From assembly GCA_008690995.1 (NCBI GenBank), contig VRMN01000016.1, positions 176,501-240,500 of the forward strand: DNA of 64,000 nucleotides. The letters run 5' to 3'. Source of the DNA: Porphyridium purpureum (lineage: Eukaryota; Rhodophyta; Bangiophyceae; Porphyridiales; Porphyridiaceae). Below, piece after piece: positions 47,219-56,543 of the stretch (its first letter is position 1; each line of letters begins with the position of its first letter). Made by a program: the position numbers and the translations under genes. Below the pieces are notes generated by a model that ran no database searches, was not told the origin of the DNA, and was given only the letters and a program-made list of their open reading frames with translations.

Positions 47219-47837
47219 TCACATCAGGAAGATCGCGACACAATCCGCTGGCGCTCCCCAACAGCAGAAACGACGCAAGTTCATCCCCGAGGTAGCACAC
47301 ATGGAAGTCGGCGGTGCGTTCGGAGACGCACGGTTGCCAGACGTGGACGAGATCGAAGGGTTCGTCGTAGGATAGGGCGAGACCACGTTGGAGCAAGACT
47401 GGCCAACCAAGGTCTCGGCCAAGCACACCACGTGTAACGCCGTCGAGACTGCGTTATTGCCGGCAACGTTGCATGGGGCTCCACTAGTTACGCAGACTGC
47501 GTCGCAAGACTGGCCTGCAAGGCCAAACTGCCACAGTCCTGCAGGCAGGGGGGATCAACCTCATGCGCTCGACGGGCGTGCAAATCATGCCGTCTGGCTT
47601 GTTGCGTAGCGTCGAGAACTCCGAGCACCCCAATGGCCCCGAATCTGACGGCACGTAAATCGGGACGCCGTCGTTCGCGCACGGATCGCCCCTCAACCAT
47701 ATCTCGACGCACGAAATCAGCTGAGCATCCATCACTCCAGCCACGAGCGTAAGCGCCACGGCGACCACGGCCGCATTTGCGTCAGCAAACCGAACATGCG
47801 CTTGCGCGCCGTCTGGACTTCCCTTCAAGTCTCGCAA
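47219..47837 (-). pseudogene. Cys-rich secreted-type protein, broken or spliced
   Basis: Two minus-strand frames give parts of one plausible Cys-rich protein. The first (from about 47837) has a hydrophobic signal-like stretch (ANAAVVAVALTLVAGVMDAQ) and then CVEIWLRGDPCANDGVPIY and CSEFSTLRNKPDGMIC, but no ATG before that stretch. Near 47540 the likely frame changes, and continues as GLWQFGLAGQSCDAVC, APCNVAGN, VGQSCSNVV and NLRRFCCWG to a stop at 47219. The WxxGxxGxSCDxVC and RRFCCx elements recall Cys-rich repeats seen in algal secreted or surface proteins (from memory). A C/T-rich CCCCTGCCTGCAG at the switch looks like a splice acceptor, but no matching donor was found. Either short introns or decay would explain the sequence. 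Confidence 0.4.
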
Positions 47838-48272
47838 GAGCGACCACCACCCACCTCCACACTCGCTCCTGTCCTCGCTCTACATTTGAGTCTTCCTTCG
47901 CACTCTTCCCCACAACACACTGCTCATCTTTTCCACTGGATCGACAACCTTGACGACATGGCACACGATAGCCATGTCTGTTTGATTAGACCTTGGTCGA
48001 CTTCATTGTTTCCCCCGCTTCACGGCGTTTGTGTCCAATCTTTTCGTTCTGAATTTGTATTGAAATTTCGACGTTTTCTCATAACGACGCGGCGTTGATC
48101 CAATTTATTGACCCATGTCTCTCTCGCCCTCAGACTCACAAATCAGGCCATGCATGCAGACTTACCATTCTGATATGTTTTAACGCCTTCAATTATGCAA
48201 CTCACCATGTTTAAATCTGTTCCACTTCTGTCGCTGGTTGATAGGGGGTGCTGGCTTTGGGACTGAGATCCA

Positions 48273-48461
48273 TCAGGTGTTGTTGTTGGAACTACCCGAC
48301 CACCAAGACTCTTTACTCAACTGGTGGCAACAGCAACACCAGAAGATAAATGCAACCATAACGAGACCCACCGAACCCCCTGCTGCGATGGCTGCCGTCG
48401 CTCCTGCCGTTAAAGCGGCGCCATATTTGGCTGACACCTCAGGTAACGCCACCGGAGCCAT
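48273..48461 (-). CDS. Small single-pass membrane protein or exon fragment
   Basis: A 62-codon frame with an ATG at 48461. It contains ALTAGATAAIAAGGSVGLVM then VAFIFWCCCCHQ, that is, a small-residue-rich membrane helix ending in four Cys that could be palmitoylated, and a Ser/Asn tail. It begins inside the end of another minus-strand frame (MSAARSRASGALEEEKKG, 48612-48439), with a change of frame between them. It could be a tiny gene, the last exon of a spliced surface receptor, or a remnant. I cannot decide from sequence. Confidence 0.3.
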   Translation of the reverse strand: MAPVALPEVSAKYGAALTAGATAAIAAGGSVGLVMVAFIFWCCCCHQLSKESWWSGSSNNNT

Positions 48462-48857
48462 AATCTTCGTAGGACTTTCTCAAGCTTTTAAATCGCCTTT
48501 CTGGGCTTTCCTTGTCCTTGTCCTTGTTGTTTTCTCTTTCTTCTTTTTCTTTTTCCTCACCTTTTTTTTCCTCTTCGAGTGCGCCAGACGCGCGCGACCG
48601 GGCGGCGCTCATTTTATACCCGTGCCGGCGATCGAATACCTTTGACCCAGCCTTTCGAGAGGACAAAACATTGCCGTCGTAAACTCGCGAAGCGAACATT
48701 CAAACAAGCGGTCCTTGATATTCGTCACACGCACGCGCGACGTCCTCGCGAAACACGTACGAGTTCTTTGACATTTGTAGGAGAAAACCTAAAATGAGAA
48801 CACCACTCCGTATTTTACTGCTGAGAGCTAGTGCTTCACGCTCCTGCATACCCTCTT

Positions 48858-48886
48858 GTGAGTCAGCCCGCAAGCTGGTGACTCAC
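48858..48886. promoter_or_regulatory. Inverted repeat with two AP-1-like bZIP sites
   Basis: GTGAGTCA at 48858-48865 and its exact reverse complement TGACTCAC at 48879-48886 flank a 13-nt spacer. Each arm contains TGAGTCA, the AP-1/GCN4 consensus bound by bZIP dimers. Whether it acts in DNA or as a hairpin is unknown. The nearest complete gene is TMEM43, whose 3' end is at 49212. Confidence 0.45.
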
Positions 48887-49211
48887 GAACAAAAACACGC
48901 GGAGTCTAGACAGATCCAATGTTGTCCTGCGCGCAAGAACGATTTCTGACTCGTGACTGCCGGTGCAGAATGTTCCTTCAGGCGAGGCCATTTCGTGCAG
49001 AACAAGCAGACGCTAACGCAAAGTGATGAGGAGCTCCACTGATATATCCTCGATGGGAACACGACGCAGATCTGGGCGACCCACTTTCAGGCCTCGAGCA
49101 AAGCAAAGGCCACGCGCGGGCTATGCAGAGCCAAAGGCGTCAGCAACGAGCGCCGCAGAGTGCGAAAAGAAACGAGAAATCTTCAATATCGAAGAGACAA
49201 TCATTTCAGCG

Positions 49212-50504
49212 TCATGACCCGGAGCGCTGACGGGACGCAAGCCACAGCAGCGCTCCTATTACAAACACAATTGATAAGGGGTGGAAAACAAAGTAGTAGA
49301 TGAGCACCACAAGCCCGCTGTACACTGTCCCCATGACAAGGCCGAAAAGGAGAGGACCTATTTTGCGCTGTGTAAATTCTCCAGTGAGCGCCTCAAGCCA
49401 CGCACCACGATGCACGTACGGCAGGACCAAAGCAAACGCAATGACCAGTAGAAGAAATCCAAAAATGCGTACCGGCCACACACGTGCGCGCGAGGCCTGT
49501 TGCTCTTCATTCAGCAGGTCGTGCTTCGAATGTAAACAACCAGGCACTGCCGCAGATATCCGCTCGCCGTCCGACGCAGTAAACGGAACGAGCATCGGCG
49601 GCACACCCGGAGATGTTCTATGCACCTGACCCAAAAGTGAGATGACCGGAAGGGCCAACAGTCGGTAGTGCACTCGTGTGTCCCCAATGCATAGCGGCTT
49701 GTCGCACGCATCTCGATTGTGCAAAAGGAGCTCGGTGTTGTGCTCGACCACTTCAGGGTTCCACGACGCCGAGCTGGACGACAGCAGGTTGTGCAATGCC
49801 GGCACTTTGACGAGCTCACTGAGAGCAGGAAGCTCCATTCGCTGCGCGTGTTCCTCGAGCGGAGCCGCAATCATCTCCGACACCACGAATCGGTGGGCGA
49901 TGTGGAATTCCACGCTACCAAAGCGCACGTTCTCAAACAGGCGCCGAGTTGGATTCGCGTGTTTTTCGGACGGAATTCTGAACATGGAGCTGTTGAAAAG
50001 CGCGGCGCTCCAGGCCTGCTCGTAGGTGAGCATGACCTCAATGTCACCCACCGACTCGGTCTCAATCCACTGAAACGTCTCCACCACGCGCTGCATGCTC
50101 TGCCCGACCGCATTCTGTATGCCAAACATGGGGTCATTCAGTGGCACGGCATCTGGCGCGGCGCAGCCAAACAGCACGTCCTGGTCCTGCACGCTCAGGC
50201 GAATATCTGCGAAATCGATGGACCTCGCGCGGCGCACCGCCTGGCTCCACGCATTTTCATCCTGCACGAGCACGCGCTCGTTCCATATCAGCATGAGCGT
50301 GCCAGTGCACCCCAGCAGCACTGCAAAGACCATATAAAACACAGCGTCAAGTGACGCCGCGGCGGCGACGGCGCCACCCGTCACATTACCGCCGGCGTCC
50401 TTCCTGTGCGGGACATCCTCGCCGCTCCGTTGCTTTCCCCGATCCCCACCGCTCACTCCCGCCTCGTCTGGCGGGTCCTCAATCTCAAACGTCTGGTACG
50501 GCAT
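49212..50504 (-). CDS. TMEM43/LUMA-like membrane protein
   Basis: A 430-aa protein of the TMEM43 (DUF1625) family, found in the ER and inner nuclear membrane of animals and in some bacteria. It has one membrane segment near residues 53-75 (FYMVFAVLLGCTGTLMLIW) followed by NERVL. A large lumenal domain has the family's MQRVVETFQWIETE (about 140-153) and TYEQAWSAALFNSSMF then NPTRR. Three membrane segments close the protein (VRIFGFLLLVIAFALVLPYV; LLFGLVMGTVYSGLVVLIYY; LSIVFVIGALLWLASR). This is the four-segment layout of the family. The ATG at 50504 (MPYQTFEIEDPP) is chosen over the open frame up to 50633, whose added residues are Arg/Gly/Cys-biased. Confidence 0.88.
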   Translation of the reverse strand: MPYQTFEIEDPPDEAGVSGGDRGKQRSGEDVPHRKDAGGNVTGGAVAAAASLDAVFYMVFAVLLGCTGTLMLIWNERVLVQDENAWSQAVRRARSIDFADIRLSVQDQDVLFGCAAPDAVPLNDPMFGIQNAVGQSMQRVVETFQWIETESVGDIEVMLTYEQAWSAALFNSSMFRIPSEKHANPTRRLFENVRFGSVEFHIAHRFVVSEMIAAPLEEHAQRMELPALSELVKVPALHNLLSSSSASWNPEVVEHNTELLLHNRDACDKPLCIGDTRVHYRLLALPVISLLGQVHRTSPGVPPMLVPFTASDGERISAAVPGCLHSKHDLLNEEQQASRARVWPVRIFGFLLLVIAFALVLPYVHRGAWLEALTGEFTQRKIGPLLFGLVMGTVYSGLVVLIYYFVFHPLSIVFVIGALLWLASRQRSGS

Positions 50505-50890
50505 CCCGGCGTCATCCACACTCCTCCCCACTTGGCTCGTCCCCCTCTCGCATCCCACCTTCCCCCGACCGCGCACACGGCCTGCGAACACAAATGTACA
50601 GCGCCGCCACCAGCACAAGTGTACCCACCCCACCCCCCCAGCACCACAATGCCATCGCAGTACCGCGCTGTACTTTAGGGTTACGCGCCCTCAATGGGAC
50701 TGCCTTGTCCGCCCGCCGGTAACCCTTAAACCTCTCTCGACACACACACACCCAATTTTTATGTTGTCGCTGCTGCTGCTGCTGTTGCTGACAGACGCGT
50801 CGAATCAGCGGTCGCGCAGCTGTACACTATCCGAGGGTCGGACATGCTGGATGGATAAGCCTATCACGTGGTTGAATCAGACGCGCTCGC

Positions 50891-50924
<34 letters not shown>

Positions 50925-51312
50925 CAGAGAAGACGCGCGCGCTGAATGAAACAAAGGACGCACTCGCGTGCGACGTGTGGAGCGTGGGTGCCTGTGCTGC
51001 GTGACGGAGTTGCTGCGGCGCGCAAACGCATTTCTTCGGTTCGTGCCTTGGTTTATTTTTTGGGGGGAGGTTTGTTTCATCTCCGGTGAACGCGATTCCC
51101 GTCAAGCACCCGCACTGGTTTGGACGCCTGGCGGCAGGAATAAATGCGTGCCGGATAAGGAGGTTTCGCGAAACAACGCGCGAGACGTGGAGACGCGACG
51201 GCGGAGAGTGAAAGCGGATTGGGCTCCAGGCGCGCAGATTTGCGTGCCGCGTGTGGAGGCGCGCGGTGGCTCGCGGTACGGCTTGGCACGGTGCCGCCAC
51301 GGCCGGGTCAGC
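50505..51312. other. Divergent intergenic region, TMEM43 (-) and bZIP 2 (+)
   Basis: About 0.8 kb carrying both upstream regions. It holds the (GT)15 tract at 50892-50921 and short CTG runs near 50770-50787. The frame of bZIP 2 is open from 50968 but its added part is Arg/Cys-biased. No other gene seen. Confidence 0.55.
50892..50921. repeat. (GT)15 microsatellite
   Basis: Fifteen perfect GT units. It lies about 390 bp upstream of the bZIP 2 start codon and is a likely polymorphic site. Confidence 0.95.
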
Positions 51313-51690
51313 ATGGGCGAACGGACTTCGTATTGGGGCAAGAAATTGTCCTTGTTTGTCCCCGGAAGCCAAGACGGTGAGCTTGGGAGCACATCACTAC
51401 ACGCGCCGAACGGAGCCCACGCAAGCGGGAGTTTCTTCCCACTCGCTTCACCAAATACGGTCTTGAACAACATTGCGGACGCGGATTCAAATGACACACA
51501 AGCGCATGGTGCCGGCTTTGAGAATTTTCCATCGTGGGAGCTCGACGGAATGCTCGGGAAAGAGCCCGGCTCGTCGGGAATCTTGCCAAGCATGCGCAGC
51601 GAAGACTACATCCAGCAGGCCGCGTTGCTCATCACGGACGCACAGACGCATCAACAAGCGGCCCACCACCCGCACCACCATCACCAGCAA

Positions 51691-51723
<33 letters not shown>

Positions 51724-52392
51724 TACGCCATCGAGCATTCTCGAGCCGCGGCGGCTCCGCCCCCAGTGACTTCCAAGCCATCCTTCCTGAACCGATTGAG
51801 CAAATTCTCCGAATCGGGCAAGCGGATGATATCGCGTGACCAGGAGCAGCAAATCGTCGAAGTCGCGTCATCGAAGCGGGTCAACAGTAATCCCGGGCCT
51901 GCCCCAAGGTCCGGTAGCGGCCCTAGCGTTACGAGCGCAGAGTCGCTTGCGCTCGACTTGTCTGGCGTGGAAATTCGGTCTCCAGATGTTTCCATGCGCT
52001 CGGATAACCCGCCTGTGCTCCGGCATTCGCTTCCTGAAGACAGCTTTTCCCTGCTTTCGCCTGTGAACGCGCAGGAGGCATCTGAGCGGCGGCGCCATCG
52101 CGCCCTGGTGCGTTCGGTGCAACGGCAAAAAATGGGTGTCAGCCCGCGATGCACAACGGAGGAAACTCAACCACGGCGCGGCTCGCACAACAAGGCAAAG
52201 GCGCTGAGTAATGAAGATCTTGATAGAGAGAACTTCAAACTGCTGCGAAACCGAGAAGCGGCGATGCGATCTAGACAGCAAAAGAAGGAGCGGCTGAAAG
52301 ATCTGGAAGACGAGAACGAGGCGCTGAAGAGTCGCGTGCAAGAATTGGAAGGTGAGGTTGCCATCTTGCGGAGACAGCTGCAAGGGAGATGA
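51313..52392 (+). CDS. bZIP transcription factor 2 with polyglutamine tract
   Basis: A 359-aa nuclear protein with a C-terminal bZIP domain (about 302-355). The basic region is NFKLLRNREAAMRSRQQKKE, keeping N-x7-R, and the zipper is LKDLEDENEALKSRVQELEG then EVAILRRQL, with Leu at heptad spacing for four turns, ending near the C-terminus. The disordered N-terminal part holds a His cluster (HHPHHHH) followed by 13 Gln encoded by CAG/CAA at 51685-51723, then Ser/Pro-rich sequence with an EESFSLLSP-like acidic segment that may activate transcription. The start at 51313 has a good context (gcATGGGC) and begins MGERTSYWG. It lies 1.3 kb before another bZIP gene on the same strand. Confidence 0.9.
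51685..51723 (+). repeat. CAG/CAA repeat coding for 13 glutamines
   Basis: An interrupted CAG/CAA triplet tract inside the bZIP 2 gene, directly after His codons. It is likely to vary in length. Confidence 0.95.
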
Positions 52393-53706
52393 GCTTTACG
52401 GAACCAAAGTGAAACTCCTTGCACGAACGAGCACAACAGGCAGTGCTTAACATGTGCCTGCGCTGCGTCGCGACAGTGGAGAGTGCAAATGCGCGGCTGG
52501 GTTCAGTTTGCACGCGCACAATCGCAGGTCTGTTTCAGCGATGAAGACATGAAAGAAGGGGCTTGTCGGTGGCTTTGACCATCGTTCTCCCATCGTGCTC
52601 GGCTCCGCTCAAACTTTGTGCTTTGTTGCCCGATCGAGCGGTCAGGCCTGTGCAGAAGCAAAAGGGAGTCTTGACGATCCTGATCCTCACCACACTCCAA
52701 GCGGCCGTGCGCCATATCGGTTGGGTGCGCATGATCTACCATGAAATTCATCATTCCCCAAGGTCGCGACGCGCTCGGGTGACGCACGCCACACGAATCG
52801 ATTTCCTAGGACCTTCCAATGAAACCTTGATTTGCACGCGCTGTTTTCTTCGTTTTCTTCCGCTTCTACAGGTGCTGTCGCCACCTCTGCTTCCCAGACC
52901 ACTCAAGGTCCAGGTTGCAGCTGCAGCAGGAGTACCCGCGAGCACGACCGCCACCTCTGTTTCACATCCCGCGCTGTGCACTCGGTCGCGCTAGTTCTTT
53001 GGGTGAGCGAGCCAAGCGCCACAGCCGCCACGGCCTTCCGCTTACAGTCGACACCAGGCCAGCGCGCAGCACCGCAACGTGGTTGAATTGACAGCCTTCC
53101 ACTTCCCGAATGCCACACCGCGTGTCCGTGCAATGCCGGACTGCGGCGCGTCGCGTGCCGCGTTGGGCCACGTTGGCGGCTCTGGCGCTCTGAATTTGAC
53201 GCGCCTTTGACGACCCAAAATCACCAGCTGCGAAGGGCGTTTCTCTGTCGGTTTCCTTTCAGGAAAGGACGCGGGTGCACAGACTGCGCTCGCGGCATGT
53301 CCTAGTAAATCGAGCGGATTCTGTGATACGCGATTCGTGGCGTGGCGTGAAATCACAAAAACAGCTGCGCCTAGTTACGACTCACGCACACCGTGCAGTG
53401 AAAGCGCTTTTGGCTGTGCGGGGCGCAGCAGTGGAAGAACGAGGGGGACCGACCGACCGACCGCTCTTGTGCGTGCGCTGTCCCAGGATTAGCATTAGGC
53501 TCAAGCGTTGTGGCTCTGCACAGGTGTCGCGGCGCGTCCACCCGGAGAGGAACAAGGACAGCAACTCTGGCCATAAAAGCCTGGCGGAGTCTGGGCGAGG
53601 TGGGGGAGAGCTCGGCGCGAGCGAGGAGGGAGGGCGCGAAGAGGCGGCGTGTGCGTCAGCGCAAGGACGGAAGAGCAGGGCGCAAAGTGGACGACGTTCG
53701 TGGAGA
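52393..53706. other. Intergenic region between bZIP 2 and bZIP 3
   Basis: About 1.3 kb with no convincing gene. It includes a short (CCGA) repeat near 53450-53463. The frame of bZIP 3 is open from 53275 but its extra residues are Arg/Ser/Gly-biased. Frames of 94-143 codons near 52503-52994 lie on both strands over the same bases and show no domain. It probably holds the bZIP 3 promoter and a long 5' UTR. Confidence 0.5.
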
Positions 53707-54354
53707 ATGAGTGAAGAAGTGTTTGTCGCAGATTGGGACGCAATGTTGTTTGAGGCGAAGAATAGCGCGCCGACGCGGCTGGAAGCGCAGCCCGAGCGCA
53801 GCCCGTGCGAGTTCTTCGCGGCTCCGCCAAAGCCAACCAAAGGCGCGTGGCAGCCTTCAGCCCCGAAGCAAAGGCCGGAACTAGGGTTGCTGCTCCCGCC
53901 GGTTACGCACTCGGCCACTGTCAACCCTGATGTTGTGCAGGAGGAACTCGACCAGCTCAAGGGGTTGTTAGGACTTGACAGTCAAGCCAGCGACTCGTTC
54001 GCGTCAGAGGTGAAGAAGGAGCGAGAGATGCCGTCTGAGGTTGGGTCGTACATTACCAAGTCGATGGGCACGAGTTCGTCTTCAATCAGCCGCACAGAGC
54101 GAAACCGTCTGGCGGCGAGGCGGTGCCGCCAGCGCAAAAAGGAGCTGCTGTCGGAACTGGCTGAGAGATACAGCTCGCTGCAGCAAGAGAACCGGCGACT
54201 GCGACGCATGCTGATGGGTGTGCTCGCGGGTTCGATCGACAGGAGCGCCGTCCCGGCCATGATGAGTGAAGACTTACCGGAGGAAGAAGACGAGGTTGTG
54301 GACGCCGCACGAAGGGCGGCCACAGGTCTCCGATACGACCTGCCTTATGAATGA
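53707..54354 (+). CDS. bZIP transcription factor 3
   Basis: A 215-aa small bZIP protein. The basic region is RTERNRLAARRCRQRKKELL (about 127-146), keeping N-x7-R, and the zipper runs through LSELAERYSSLQQENRRLRR and ML. Unlike the other two bZIPs, the basic region has Cys in RRCRQR, a feature of AP-1-like factors that can be redox-sensitive. An acidic tail follows (SEDLPEEEDEVVDAA). The N-terminal half is short with an acidic, aromatic start (MSEEVFVADWDAMLFE) that could be an activation motif, and Pro-rich sequence. The start at 53707 is chosen for that conserved-looking N-terminus. Confidence 0.9.
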   Translation: MSEEVFVADWDAMLFEAKNSAPTRLEAQPERSPCEFFAAPPKPTKGAWQPSAPKQRPELGLLLPPVTHSATVNPDVVQEELDQLKGLLGLDSQASDSFASEVKKEREMPSEVGSYITKSMGTSSSSISRTERNRLAARRCRQRKKELLSELAERYSSLQQENRRLRRMLMGVLAGSIDRSAVPAMMSEDLPEEEDEVVDAARRAATGLRYDLPYE

Positions 54355-54942
54355 TGAGAATTCGTGTCCCATTTCGGGCAAACTTAACTGACTATGTCGT
54401 GCCTGTAGGCCGAGAAACTAATTAATAACAGAGATGTGCAGATTGCTGCGTTAGTAAGAAACCGGTCAAAGCTGCAAGGCACACCGCGAATGTGTACATT
54501 ATCCGAAACTGCGCGAGCCCAAGACTTCCTTTGCCACTGGTGCCCTGCGTTTTTCCTCACCCTGTATCTTCTTTCGTCACTTTCTTTCATTTTCCACGTT
54601 CCTGGTCCCACCCGATCGTGCATTATCGTTTATGTGCGGCTTCTCTGCACATTTCTCGGAGCTGCGGGCAAATGCTCTCCGTGAAGCGCGCGACCAGTCA
54701 AAGAGTCGCATGCGTGGTGGGGTCTCCATCACGGCAAGTGCCACTTGCCGTGTGTTTCCTCGCGCGCACGGACGTTGCGCCCAGGGGTCTGCCTCACGTC
54801 CCGGCATTTCCACCTTGTCGTCTCCACACGTGGGTACAGTGCCCACAAAGCCGCCCTTGTGTCACAATCTCCGTTGCCTGTCTCCGCATGCGTCGTGAAG
54901 GGAGAGAGCAGGTCGCGCAGCGCAGAGTACGGTCCTTGCACC
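54355..54942. other. Intergenic region upstream of MEMO1
   Basis: About 0.6 kb. It contains an AT-rich stretch just after the bZIP 3 stop (gaaactaattaataacagag near 54414-54433) and no recognisable gene. The MEMO1 frame is open from 54745, but the added residues do not match the family. Confidence 0.5.
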
Positions 54943-55848
54943 ATGGTGACGCGTCGCGCGTCCCACGCCGGTAGCTGGTACACGGATGACACAAGTGCGC
55001 TGCGCGCAGACCTGGCGCGTTGGCTGCAGGACGCAGCGAGTGCGAGTGCGAGCGCAGTCCCGAATGCGTCCAACTTGGTGGCGCTGATTGTGCCCCATGC
55101 CGGTTACTCGTACTCTGGGCCGACCGCGGCGTTCGCCTACGGTGCCATACGGCCGGAAGCTGTGAAGAGGGTGATCATTTTGGGGCCCTCGCACCATGTG
55201 CACACGACGAAATGCATGCTTACTCGCGCCCAGACCCTGGATACGCCGCTCGGCAAGCTCCAGTGTGACGCTGAGTTTGTGGCTGGGCTGCACGCGCAGC
55301 ACGCCGGTCTGTTTGAATACATGGATGCGGAGACGGACGAGGATGAGCACAGCATTGAGATGCAGCTGCCGTACCTGGCACAAGTGTTCGGCGGCGTGCA
55401 CACGGTCAAGGTAGTGGAGATCATGGTGGGAAGTCTCAGTTTCGAGCAGGAGCAGCAGTACGGCCGCGTGCTTGCGCCGTACATCGCCGACGGCTCGACG
55501 CTCTTTGTGATTTCGTCGGATTTCTGCCATTGGGGCCGCCGCTTCCGGTATGTGCGGTACGAAGCGGAGCACGGCGAGATCTGGCAAAGCATTGAGAAGC
55601 TTGACCATGAAGGGATTGCTTGCATTCGAAGCCTGGATCACGCGCAGTTCCATGCGTACTTGGGCAAGACCAAGAACACGATTTGCGGGCGGCATCCGAT
55701 TGGCGTCTTTCTGGGCGCGCTGGAGGCGAGCGCGGTCCATTCGCGCACGAGATTCGAGCTCGCGCAGTACGCGCAGTCGTCGCGCGCACGCGCGCAGTCA
55801 GACTCGTCCGTCTCGTACGTGGCGGCGCACTTTATCACACCGGAGTAG
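54943..55848 (+). CDS. MEMO1: MEMO1 family protein
   Basis: A 301-aa protein of the MEMO family, which is structurally related to class III extradiol dioxygenases; human MEMO1 binds copper and iron and affects cell motility. It matches the human protein almost end to end: RRASHAGSWYTDDTSA at the N-terminus, IVPHAGYSYSGPTAAFAYGA, VIILGPSHHVHTTKC, QTDEDEHSIEM as ETDEDEHSIEMQLPYL, FVISSDFCHWGRRFRY, NTICGRHPIGVFLGAL and DSSVSYVAAHF. The conserved metal-site residues (His in PHAGY, His in SHHVH, Cys in DFCHWG) are all present. The start at 54943 has a CCATGG context and gives the family length. A decayed second copy lies at 59285-59902. Confidence 0.96.
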   Translation: MVTRRASHAGSWYTDDTSALRADLARWLQDAASASASAVPNASNLVALIVPHAGYSYSGPTAAFAYGAIRPEAVKRVIILGPSHHVHTTKCMLTRAQTLDTPLGKLQCDAEFVAGLHAQHAGLFEYMDAETDEDEHSIEMQLPYLAQVFGGVHTVKVVEIMVGSLSFEQEQQYGRVLAPYIADGSTLFVISSDFCHWGRRFRYVRYEAEHGEIWQSIEKLDHEGIACIRSLDHAQFHAYLGKTKNTICGRHPIGVFLGALEASAVHSRTRFELAQYAQSSRARAQSDSSVSYVAAHFITPE

Positions 55849-56543
55849 CCCCCCCTACCACCTTACCCTGCCAACCCCCCTATCACAGAACCGTGTAAAG
55901 CAAATTTTACTGCGTCGGTCATTGCTTCCCGCATTTTCTAACGATTCTGCGCGAGAAAAATAACGAGCGCGCGTTATTTTTCTTATTTCCCGGCTTGGCG
56001 TGGTTGCGGTTGTGGTTGTGCGGTGGTGGTGGACACGCATGCAATGTGGCGCGCACGGCCTCAAAACATAAAAGAACCACTCGAACATGAAGAATAAGTA
56101 CAGGCGAAAATGTAGTAGATTGGTGTAGGGAGGGAGGGAGGTAGTGAGACACCCGACACCCGACACCCAACACCGGACACGCGGCGTTTGAAACCCATGT
56201 GACCGCGCAATTTATTTCCGTTTGTTGCGTTTGGCATTGATGCTGTCCTTTTTTGGTCTTTTTTTGGCATGTTCGAACACGCGTTTGAGGAACGGGCGTG
56301 TCAGAGTTGGCGGTGAGGAGAGGCAAAGTGGGGGTGGACACGCGTAAGCGCGTCGATGTGCAGCCTGTGTTTAAAAAGAAGCTAGCGGTTGGGCGGAAGG
56401 TCATGTGATGGGGTGGTAGGTGTGGGTGGGAGTGTCGGAGTGTGGGTGTGTGTGTGGGGGGGAGTGGAGCATTGCGGAGAGAGAGGGAGGTGACGGCCGG
56501 CGGTGGGGTCTGAGGTGAGGAATTGGAAGGGCGGCGAGCGAGA
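55849..56543. other. Intergenic region with short G-rich and GACACCC repeats
   Basis: About 0.7 kb. It has a G-run cluster gggagggagggagg (56138-56151), about three GACACCC units near 56153-56168, and a T-rich patch near 56248-56268. The 150 bp before the next gene are strongly G-rich. The frames crossing it are Pro/Thr/Ser low-complexity. No gene supported. Confidence 0.5.

Larger units (their letters stand above)
47838..49211. other. Intergenic region with gene fragments
   Basis: About 1.4 kb without a complete convincing gene. On the minus strand a Lys/Glu-rich frame (48612-48439) overlaps a 62-codon frame (48461-48273) with one membrane segment, described separately. A perfect inverted repeat lies at 48858-48886. 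The plus-strand frame at 48238-48645 is the antisense of these low-complexity stretches. Confidence 0.45.

Noticed and set aside
56138-56151. G-quadruplex at gggagggagggagg
   Set aside because: Only three full GGG runs and one GG; too weak to call as a functional element.
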